Source: Bacteroidales bacterium
Lineage (GTDB): Bacteria; Bacteroidota; Bacteroidia; Bacteroidales; PUMT01
Length of the DNA: 10,393 bases
Assembly: GCA_007119075.1 (NCBI GenBank)
Contig: SKQJ01000013.1
Coordinates: 1 to 10,393, forward strand
Reading direction: 5' to 3'
Within the stretch, counting starts at the first letter, position 1; each line of letters opens with the position of its first letter. Both the position numbers and the translations under genes were made by a program. Shown here in pieces: positions 1 through 6,473 of the stretch. Below the pieces are notes generated by a model, which saw nothing but the letters and a program-made list of their open reading frames with translations, did no database searches and was not told the DNA's origin.

Positions 1-289
1 CGGGGTATCAATTTAGTAAAACGTCATTCTGGATTTTCTGTGCCTGCATTCGCATTAAGTGTATTTAACCACCTGTTTAAAAATGTATTACAAATTCATG
101 GTCCGGACATTCGGCTTTTTCAATCCATGGATCATCCATGCTTTGTTTATTTCAATTTGTGTGACATGGCACATGGATCTTCATATAAAAAATATTGCTA
201 TTATCATTTTTCAAACCAGGGATCACCCATGGCATTGCCTTTAAATTGAGACATCCGGCATGGCTGATTCATCTAACTTAAATTAAATT
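1..289. other. Noncoding leader region upstream of gap
   Basis: No convincing gene is seen here on either strand. The two short overlapping plus-strand reading frames have no family-like features and lie in different frames over the same bases. The region is AT-rich and holds a 15-bp palindrome with an unpaired centre (CATGGAT-C-ATCCATG, 126-140) and a diverged copy of the same motif at 216-231 (14 of 16 bases match across the longer 125-140 form). The best Bacteroidota -7-like match is TCAATTTG at 152-159 (7 of 8 to TAnnTTTG), but no -33 element sits at the right distance, so I do not assign a promoter. The leader of gap presumably starts in here. Confidence 0.5.
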
Positions 290-1297
290 ATGGGAAAAAT
301 TAAAATTGGAATCAATGGATTCGGAAGAATTGGCCGTCTGGCATTTCGTTCGGCCGTGAACAGGGATGATGTTGAGGTTGTTGGTGTAAATGACCTGATC
401 GGTGCGGATTATATGGCTTACATGCTCAAGTATGATTCGACACATGGCAGATTTAACGGTACCGTCGAGGTTAAAGGCGACAGCCTTGTGGTCAATGGAA
501 AAGCCATCAGGGTTACCGCAGAAAGGGATCCTGCAAACCTGAAATGGAATGATGTCGGTGCTGAATACGTACTCGAATGTACCGGAATTTTCCTCACCGG
601 CGAGACTGCACAAAAGCATATTGATGCAGGCGCAAAGAAAGTCGTTTTGTCGGCTCCTTCAAAAGATGATACCCCGATGTTCGTTTTGGGGGTCAACCAT
701 ACAAGCTACGGCAATGATACCAATATCGTATCCATGGCTTCCTGCACAACAAACTGCCTGGCGCCTTTGGCAAAAGTCCTGAATGATAATTATGGCATTG
801 CCGAGGGACTGATGACCACGGTTCATGCGGTTACTGCGACTCAGCAAACCGTTGACAGCGTTTCTGCCAAGGACTGGAGAGGCGGAAGGGGTGCCAACCA
901 GAATATCATTCCCTCATCTACGGGTGCCGCCAAGGCTGTTACAAAGGTTATCCCCTCACTGAAGGGAAAACTTACAGGCATGGCGTTCCGTATCCCGACC
1001 GCAAACGTTTCAGTGGTTGATCTCACCTGCCGCCTTGAAAAACCTGCCTCATACGAGGATATTAAAAAGGCAATGAAGCAGGCTTCTGAAGGCGAATTAA
1101 AAGGAATTCTGGGCTACACGGAAGAATCCGTGGTTTCAAGCGACTTCAACGGCGACAGCAGAACATCCATTTTTGATGCCGGCGCGGGCATTGCCCTTAA
1201 TGAGAATTTTGTGAAGGTCGTTGCATGGTATGACAATGAATGGGCATATGCAAGCAAGCTCGTCGAATTTGCCCTGTACATGGAATCGGTCAAATAG
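290..1297 (+). CDS. gap: Type I glyceraldehyde-3-phosphate dehydrogenase (NAD-dependent)
   Basis: This cytoplasmic glycolytic/gluconeogenic enzyme interconverts glyceraldehyde-3-phosphate and 1,3-bisphosphoglycerate using NAD and phosphate. The 335-residue product has the usual family length. Seen directly: the N-terminal Rossmann dinucleotide motif GINGFGRIGR (residues 7-16); VND at 33-35, whose Asp35 is expected to favour NAD over NADP; the active-site motif ASCTTNC (150-156) with catalytic Cys152; and the His179 partner in TTVHAVT. The C-terminal WYDNEW signature is also present. All key residues are intact, so it should be active. The ATG at 290 starts the protein at the usual MxKIKIGING position. 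There is no clear Shine-Dalgarno sequence, only an A/T-rich leader, as usual in Bacteroidota. It is monocistronic: a strong terminator follows and the next gene converges on it. Confidence 0.97.
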   Translation: MGKIKIGINGFGRIGRLAFRSAVNRDDVEVVGVNDLIGADYMAYMLKYDSTHGRFNGTVEVKGDSLVVNGKAIRVTAERDPANLKWNDVGAEYVLECTGIFLTGETAQKHIDAGAKKVVLSAPSKDDTPMFVLGVNHTSYGNDTNIVSMASCTTNCLAPLAKVLNDNYGIAEGLMTTVHAVTATQQTVDSVSAKDWRGGRGANQNIIPSSTGAAKAVTKVIPSLKGKLTGMAFRIPTANVSVVDLTCRLEKPASYEDIKKAMKQASEGELKGILGYTEESVVSSDFNGDSRTSIFDAGAGIALNENFVKVVAWYDNEWAYASKLVEFALYMESVK

Positions 1298-1322
1298 AAA
1301 GGTTGATCTTTCTGAATTTTAA

Positions 1323-1361
1323 AATCAAGGCTGTCTTATCTGAGGCAGCCTTGATTATTTT
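1323..1361 (+). terminator. Intrinsic terminator after gap
   Basis: Arms 1323-1337 and 1342-1356 form a 15-bp stem. Eleven contiguous Watson-Crick pairs (AATCAAGGCTG with CAGCCTTGATT) are followed inward by a T-G wobble, two further pairs and another wobble, with the tetraloop ATCT. A T-rich tail (ATTATTTT) follows. It lies 25 nt after the gap stop codon. A-rich bases precede the left arm, so it may also work weakly for the converging minus-strand unit. Confidence 0.85.
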
Positions 1362-1494
1362 GTGCCCCTTCCGGGGAAATTTATCCGTGAAACAACCGGG
1401 ATCAGGGAACCCATGAATCACATGATGCCAGTTAAAAAAGAAAATGAGGGCAGAGAGATCCCGCATCGATTATACATGTCCTCTGAAGGAATTA

Positions 1495-1875
1495 TCAGCC
1501 GTATATTTCAATAAATTTGAAGGGCAGCTTGAAAGTGTTTTTATAATGTTTTCCGAGATCGAGGATATTTTCATCATCCTCTTCATAATACCAGTTCACA
1601 ATACAATCATTGCCCTCGTCATATTGCTTCTTGATAAGATGAAAGAACCTCAGGATGAATTTGGAAGATCCGGAATTGATATATTCGAACTGGAAATTAT
1701 AGGTGGTAAGATTCTGGGGTGATTTGTAATACCTTTCCATGGAGGAATAAACAACATCATAGAATGATTCAGGGTTTTCCGGTATCGATCTGCCCTCTAT
1801 AGTCAGGACGCCACGGGCCGGATCAAGTTCAATGAACGGAGTTTTCTTCTCTTTTTTAATTGTCAGAATTTCCAT
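1495..1875 (-). CDS. SiaC-family (DUF1987) regulatory phosphoprotein
   Basis: This small cytoplasmic regulator has 126 residues, a typical size for the family. SiaC of Pseudomonas aeruginosa is controlled by reversible phosphorylation (kinase SiaB, phosphatase SiaA) and, when unphosphorylated, activates the diguanylate cyclase SiaD. Family features seen: TPFIELDPARGVLTIEGRS (12-30), PENPESFYD (32-40), the YINSGSSK segment (65-72) and an acidic WYYEEDDENI stretch near the C-terminus. Ser68 falls where I recall SiaC has its phosphorylated Thr68. The start ATG (complement of 1873-1875) gives the normal N-terminus. It lies 44 nt downstream of the permease gene on the same strand, so co-transcription is likely. 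No SiaA, SiaB or SiaD partner is in the window, so its target here is unknown. Family assignment is firm; function in c-di-GMP or another pathway is inference. Confidence 0.88.
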   Translation of the reverse strand: MEILTIKKEKKTPFIELDPARGVLTIEGRSIPENPESFYDVVYSSMERYYKSPQNLTTYNFQFEYINSGSSKFILRFFHLIKKQYDEGNDCIVNWYYEEDDENILDLGKHYKNTFKLPFKFIEIYG

Positions 1876-1919
1876 GACTCATCTGTTAGTGTAGAGTTAG
1901 CAAACCTTTAATTATTCGC

Positions 1920-3176
<1,257 letters not shown>

Positions 3177-3223
3177 TTTATATCTATCCGTGAACCTTTA
3201 AGAAAAGGATGAAACAGCTAAAG

Positions 3224-3231
3224 CAAAATTA
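3224..3231 (-). promoter_or_regulatory. Candidate promoter -7 box for the permease/SiaC-like unit
   Basis: On the minus strand these bases read TAATTTTG, an exact match to the Bacteroidota -7 consensus TAnnTTTG, about 48 nt upstream of the permease start codon. Eighteen bases further upstream is TATG (complement of 3250-3253), only a partial -33 match (TTTG). This is the best candidate in the region, but the weak -33 element and AT-rich context leave real doubt. Confidence 0.4.
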
Positions 3232-3258
3232 ATTTATTTATAGAATAATCATAGAGTT

Positions 3259-3285
3259 TCAGGCAGTTTTAATTATTCTGCCTGA
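3259..3285. repeat. 8-bp inverted repeat in the divergent intergenic region
   Basis: TCAGGCAG (3259-3266) and CTGCCTGA (3278-3285) are perfect reverse complements with an 11-nt AT-rich spacer. No T-run follows on either side, so it is not a convincing terminator. It lies just upstream of the candidate permease promoter, a position that would suit a protein-binding site. No binding protein can be named. Confidence 0.5.
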
Positions 3286-3428
3286 CCGGCCGAAGACCTT
3301 ATGTGCGTTGGCGCAAATGCCCCGGCAACCAGTATGCCCGTATGGTCCCTGTCAGATATAAACTTACAGGAATGAAAAATAGTATCCCCCGATGCATCAG
3401 ACCGTCGTAAGATTTTAAGGTGCAGAAG
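3286..3428. other. Unassigned noncoding block between divergent units
   Basis: This stretch separates the permease promoter side from the repressor promoter. It is more GC-rich than the flanking promoter DNA. It has small stem possibilities, such as TGCG-TTGG-CGCA near 3303-3314 and CCTGT (3348-3352) with ACAGG (3366-3370). A minus-strand frame stays open across it but runs into the repressor gene and resembles no family I know. I recognise no riboswitch or small RNA. Confidence 0.4.
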
Positions 3429-3459
3429 TTGACAAACTAAAATAATAGTTTTATATTTG
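3429..3459 (+). promoter_or_regulatory. Promoter of the BlaI-like/M56 operon
   Basis: TTGACA (3429-3434) is separated by exactly 17 bases from TATATT (3452-3457), close to the general sigma-70 consensus. The same bases satisfy the Bacteroidota pattern: TTG at 3429-3431 and TATATTTG (3452-3459), which matches TAnnTTTG exactly, at 20-nt spacing. Transcription should start near 3466, about 120 nt before the favoured repressor start codon. This is the clearest promoter in the window. Confidence 0.75.
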
Positions 3460-3477
3460 TATGTAAATATATCATAC
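3459..3477. promoter_or_regulatory. Operator-like dyad overlapping the repressor promoter
   Basis: GTATG (3459-3463) and CATAC (3473-3477) form a perfect 5-bp inverted repeat with a 9-nt AT spacer. Outside them TTTG (3456-3459) and CAAA (3480-3483) extend the symmetry imperfectly. The dyad covers the end of the -7 box and the expected start point. BlaI/MecI repressors bind such short-armed dyads at their own promoter, so autoregulation by the downstream gene is the natural inference. The arms do not match the Staphylococcus operator sequence. Confidence 0.45.
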
Positions 3478-3584
3478 CACAAATATAAATGACAGCATCT
3501 CCGGCATTTTACAGGATGCAAACGGGTAATGTTAAGGGAGCATGCATTGAATATTATATCAAAACCACTATAAACACAACATAT

Positions 3585-3968
3585 ATGAAACAGCTTACCA
3601 GGGCAGAAGAGCAGATCATGCAAATATTATGGGATCTGGAAAAAGCGTTTGTCAAGGACATAATAGCCCTCCTGCCAGAACCCAAACCCGCATATAATAC
3701 GGTTTCCACCATCGTCAGGATACTCGAAAAAAAGGGATTTGTCGGATACCGGGCATACGGGAAAACCCATGAATATTATCCGCTTGTCGACAAATCCGAA
3801 TATACCCGAAAATACCTGCAGAATTTTGTAAAAAATTATTTCAGCAATTCATATAAGCAGATGGTCTCATTTTTCGCAAGGGAAGAAAACCTGAGCATTT
3901 CAGAAATGGAGGAAATGCAGAAGCTTATTGACGAGCAGATAGAGAAACAGAAACAGAACGGTGCCTGA
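3585..3968 (+). CDS. BlaI/MecI/CopY-family transcriptional repressor
   Basis: This dimeric winged-helix DNA-binding repressor has 127 residues, normal for the family. The N-terminus MKQLTRAEEQIMQILWDLEK (1-20) and the recognition-helix region AYNTVSTIVRILEKKGFV (36-53) are diagnostic. The wing lies around 54-66 (YRAYGKTHEYYP), and the C-terminal helices (about 70-125, ending in a Glu/Lys/Gln-rich segment) form the dimerisation part. I chose the ATG at 3585 because family members start at this point. An in-frame ATG at 3489 would add 32 unrelated residues, although it lies downstream of the predicted transcription start. The next gene encodes the M56 peptidase expected to inactivate the repressor by proteolysis upon a signal. 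Its targets beyond its own operon are unknown. A beta-lactamase gene is not nearby, so resistance should not be assumed. Confidence 0.93.
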   Translation: MKQLTRAEEQIMQILWDLEKAFVKDIIALLPEPKPAYNTVSTIVRILEKKGFVGYRAYGKTHEYYPLVDKSEYTRKYLQNFVKNYFSNSYKQMVSFFAREENLSISEMEEMQKLIDEQIEKQKQNGA

Positions 3969-4006
3969 TCCGGCCTCTCGTCCGGAATACACGGTGGCTT
4001 GTTTAT

Positions 4007-4024
4007 GCAGCCGGATCCGGCTGC
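4007..4024. repeat. Perfect 18-bp GC-rich palindrome between repressor and M56 genes
   Basis: GCAGCCGGATCCGGCTGC equals its own reverse complement. As RNA it can fold into a 7-bp GC stem with a GATC tetraloop. It ends 22 nt before the favoured M56 start codon and 38 nt after the repressor stop codon. No T-run follows, so it is not a standard terminator. It could be a protein-binding site, or a hairpin that lowers translation or stabilises the upstream mRNA. Confidence 0.7.
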
Positions 4025-4046
4025 TGGCAACTTTAAAACAGGGATA

Positions 4047-5618
4047 ATGATAACCTGGATAATCGAACCGGCAATAAGCCTGGGTTTCTTCTACCTGGCT
4101 TATCTGATTTTCCTCAGGAATCTTGCATTCTTTCATGCCAACAGGCTGTATCTTCTGACTGCAATTGTTTTTTCCCTTGCCCTTCCCCATATAAGCCTTA
4201 CACCACCCGTTACCATAGGCAATTATTCCGGTTTCATCCAGGAAGTCACCATTACCGCACAGACACAGGGCGGTTCCATGCCCGTGGAAAATCCGTCCCT
4301 TAATCCGGGAACAGTGCTACGGGGCATATACCTCGCCGGAGCAGTGCTGCTTGCAGTCAGGATGCTGGCAAGGCTGATGTATCTGGCCATTCTCATTGCG
4401 CGGAACAGGGTTACCCGGTATAAGAACTGCAGGATCGTGAACACTGAGGGTGATCAGTCACCATTCTCATTTATAAATTACATCTTCATTAATGTAGCCC
4501 TTTACGGGAAAGAAGAGAAAAAGAAAATAATCGAACATGAGCTTGTGCATATCCGGCAGTTTCACTCGTTTGACCTGATATTGGTTGAGATACTGACCAT
4601 TATTCAATGGTTTAACCCGGTGGCCTGGCTTTTAAGGAGATCGGTACAGGAAATCCATGAGTTCCTTGCAGATGAACAGGTGATCAAAACAGGCACAAGC
4701 ATACCGCTTTACCAGTCCCTGCTGGTGAATCTGCAGATCGGGAACGGATTCTTTCCCCTGGCGAATAATTTCAATAAGTCTCTGACATTAAGCCGTATCA
4801 GGATGATGACCAGGATAAAGCCCCCGGCATGGAAAAAACTGAAGGTTTTTATCCTTCTTCCTTCATTAATTACCCTTGTGTTCATGTGTACCAAACACGA
4901 AGACGAACAGCAGGCAGCTTCTTCCCTGACAGCCCCTGATAATTACAGGCCTGCAGGCTCACCGGCGGCTTCGTGGCCCGTTCCGGAAACTGACGTGGCT
5001 GAAGAAGGCGATCCGGCCGTTGCGATAGCTGAAGCAATGCCCGAGCCGGACGGCATCCTGGGCCCGAAGGTTGCAATCAGGGATGAACCGGTCTCTGAAA
5101 TAATCCCTGAAACAGAATCACTTGAAAGTGACACGCAAACCGTAACAACCGACAAAACATCAGAGGGAACAGCTTCCGTCTCTCCCCCTCCCGCGAATCC
5201 CCGTGAATCCGAAAATCTCCCGGGAACGGCCGGCAGGGATACCGGTCCCCCGGCCTCCGTGGCAGCCGGCAATGAAGTATTTTTCATTGTAGAAGAGATG
5301 CCTGATTTTAAGGGGGGAGGCCAGGACCGTTTCCGGCAGTATATTTCCGAGAATCTCCGCTATCCCCAGGCCGCCGCCAATAACGGCATTCACGGGAGGG
5401 TCTTCGTGCAGTTTGTCGTCCAGGCTGACGGAACGGTGGCCGATGCCCGGATTGTAAGGGGGGTCGATCCGCTTTTGGACCGGGAAGCCCTCCGGGTTGT
5501 TATGGAATCGCCCGGCTGGGATCCCGGCAGACAGAGGGGACAGCCAGTGGCGGTTGCATTTACATTCCCCATCAATTTCGTGCTGCAGCCAAAATACGCC
5601 GGGATCATCTCCTACTGA
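4047..5618 (+). CDS. M56 BlaR1-like membrane metallopeptidase with C-terminal TonB domain
   Basis: This inner-membrane zinc peptidase is predicted to be the antirepressor for the BlaI-like protein upstream. With the ATG at 4047 it has 523 residues. TMs lie at about 2-22, 33-50, 92-118 and 266-282. The cytoplasmic peptidase domain between TM3 and TM4 carries the zinc motif HELVH (164-168) and the downstream HEFLADE (204-210), whose Glu205 is the likely third ligand. After TM4 comes a long Pro/acidic, low-complexity linker (about 283-410), then a TonB C-terminal domain (about 420-514) with MPDFKGG, LRYPQAA, GRVFVQFVVQADGTV and RGVDPLLDREAL. The alternative TTG start at 3999 would add 16 residues before TM1 without family support. 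M56-TonB fusions are known in Bacteroidota. Here the TonB domain replaces the penicillin-binding sensor of BlaR1, so the signal is not beta-lactam by default. Peptidase assignment is firm; signal and output are inference. Confidence 0.92.
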   Translation: MITWIIEPAISLGFFYLAYLIFLRNLAFFHANRLYLLTAIVFSLALPHISLTPPVTIGNYSGFIQEVTITAQTQGGSMPVENPSLNPGTVLRGIYLAGAVLLAVRMLARLMYLAILIARNRVTRYKNCRIVNTEGDQSPFSFINYIFINVALYGKEEKKKIIEHELVHIRQFHSFDLILVEILTIIQWFNPVAWLLRRSVQEIHEFLADEQVIKTGTSIPLYQSLLVNLQIGNGFFPLANNFNKSLTLSRIRMMTRIKPPAWKKLKVFILLPSLITLVFMCTKHEDEQQAASSLTAPDNYRPAGSPAASWPVPETDVAEEGDPAVAIAEAMPEPDGILGPKVAIRDEPVSEIIPETESLESDTQTVTTDKTSEGTASVSPPPANPRESENLPGTAGRDTGPPASVAAGNEVFFIVEEMPDFKGGGQDRFRQYISENLRYPQAAANNGIHGRVFVQFVVQADGTVADARIVRGVDPLLDREALRVVMESPGWDPGRQRGQPVAVAFTFPINFVLQPKYAGIISY

Positions 5619-5676
5619 AGGAATGTCGGATTCCCAAACCATCCGTGCTGCCGGATTCGAATTTATGCAAAGGATT

Positions 5677-5703
5677 AAAAAAAATGATCCGCGATTTTTT
5701 TTT
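5677..5703. terminator. A/T hairpin, possible bidirectional terminator after the M56 gene
   Basis: Eight A plus T (5677-5685) can pair with A plus T-run (5694-5702) around the loop GATCCGCG. A further T extends the run to 5703. ATGCA (5665-5669) and TGCAT (5705-5709) flank it as an outer inverted repeat. An alternative fold pairs ATC (5687-5689) with GAT (5693-5695). The U-run suits termination, but the stem lacks GC pairs, so efficiency is doubtful. It separates the peptidase gene from the next six-gene run. Confidence 0.4.
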
Positions 5704-5741
5704 ATGCATCCTATTAATTAATTTTCCGCTAAAAACATACC

Positions 5742-6044
5742 TTGTTCGAAAAACTCTCCAACTGGCTGGAATCGGTTGCACAGCCTTGCTTCTACAACGC
5801 TTTTCTTGGTGTTGAATGTCCCGGATGCGGCATGCAAAGATCGTTTATTGAATTGCTGAGGGGAAATGTAAGCGAATCACTGACGCTTTATCCGGCCCTG
5901 TTAACCACGATATTCCTGATAGTCCTGCTGGTGATACACCTGATCCTGAAATTACGGAACGGGGCTCTGTGGCTTAAAATTTTGTTTATAGTTAATGCCC
6001 ATATTATGGTTTTGCACTATATTTATAAAATTATAAACCATTAA
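5742..6044 (+). CDS. DUF2752 family membrane protein
   Basis: This 100-residue small membrane protein has unknown function. The family signature CPGCG followed by R (Cys26, Cys29, Gly30, Arg33, in VECPGCGMQRSFIELLRGN) is intact and could bind a metal or form a redox pair; that role is not established. Two hydrophobic segments (about 52-70 and 77-97) are likely membrane spans. The start is an inferred TTG at 5742: an in-frame TAA lies four codons upstream (5730-5732), no ATG lies between, and the next methionine (residue 31) falls inside the signature. It is 11 nt upstream of the CCC-motif protein, a pairing I recall as recurrent in Bacteroidota. It is probably first in the run that reaches miaA. 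TAATTTTC (5719-5726) is a weak -7-like match upstream. Confidence 0.82.
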   Translation: MFEKLSNWLESVAQPCFYNAFLGVECPGCGMQRSFIELLRGNVSESLTLYPALLTTIFLIVLLVIHLILKLRNGALWLKILFIVNAHIMVLHYIYKIINH

Positions 6045-6055
6045 TCCATTGAGCC

Positions 6056-6442
6056 ATGACAGAAACAACTTTACCCCCCGATGAAAGCAAAATCAGCAAG
6101 GAACATATTGCACAGGAAACAGTGCCCAATGCCACAGCCGTTCTTGTAATAGGCATACTTTCCATCATATTTTGCTGGTGCCTGGGATTTATAGGGCTTA
6201 TTCTTGGTATCGTCGGACTTATTCTGGGTTCAAAATCGAAGAAGCTCTACGCGGAAGACCCGGGCCGCTACACGGTTTCTTCATATAAAAATCTTAATGC
6301 GGGATATATATGCGCCCTGATCGGAACCATATTATCGGGTTTGTATTTTTTGATCATCGTTATCTCCATCATATTCGGCCTTGCGGTAGGCACCAGTTTG
6401 TTCCCCTTCCTGCCGTGGGAAGAGATATTCAATAACTATTAA
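6056..6442 (+). CDS. CCC-motif membrane protein (DUF4190-like)
   Basis: This 128-residue protein has two hydrophobic hairpin-like segments (about 27-57 and 82-113), a short Thr/Pro/Glu-rich N-terminal tail, and a C-terminus ending FLPWEEIFNNY. The loop KSKKLYAEDPGRYTVSSYKN (60-79) is typical of the Bacteroidota CCC-motif proteins. In these the first span normally contains three adjacent cysteines; here that place reads FCWCLG (39-44), so the middle Cys is Trp. Glycine-rich repeats in the first span (GLILGIVGLILG) resemble DUF4190/CD225-type small membrane proteins. Function is unknown. It lies 11 nt after DUF2752 and 31 nt before the reductase gene, so the three are probably co-transcribed. 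The ATG at 6056 precedes a normal polar tail. Confidence 0.8.
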   Translation: MTETTLPPDESKISKEHIAQETVPNATAVLVIGILSIIFCWCLGFIGLILGIVGLILGSKSKKLYAEDPGRYTVSSYKNLNAGYICALIGTILSGLYFLIIVISIIFGLAVGTSLFPFLPWEEIFNNY

Positions 6443-6473
6443 AAAACCTGAATGGGCCCGGATACAAGCATTT

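Noticed and set aside
40..249. 69-residue open frame upstream of gap, with an overlapping 61-residue frame
   Set aside because: Two overlapping frames over the same AT-rich leader, no motifs and no clear start signals.
1365..1376. CCCC-TTCC-GGGG mini hairpin after the gap terminator
   Set aside because: Only four pairs and no T-run; too short to claim function.
3286..3428. Riboswitch in the GC-richer spacer block
   Set aside because: I looked for TPP, cobalamin, SAM, glycine and preQ1 core motifs on both strands and found none; only short unconnected stems.
3273..3623. 116-residue minus-strand frame across the divergent spacer
   Set aside because: It runs over the strong repressor promoter and into the repressor gene; Cys/His-scattered translation without family resemblance. 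A gene remnant cannot be excluded, so the spacer is noted separately.
3585..5618. Beta-lactam resistance system suggested by the BlaI/BlaR1-type pair
   Set aside because: No beta-lactamase or PBP gene is in the window, and the peptidase carries a TonB domain instead of a penicillin-binding sensor.
5160..5642. 160-residue minus-strand open frame antisense to the M56-TonB gene (and a similar one at 4943-5287)
   Set aside because: It covers the GC-rich linker and TonB domain region, where antisense frames stay open by composition; no recognisable protein features.
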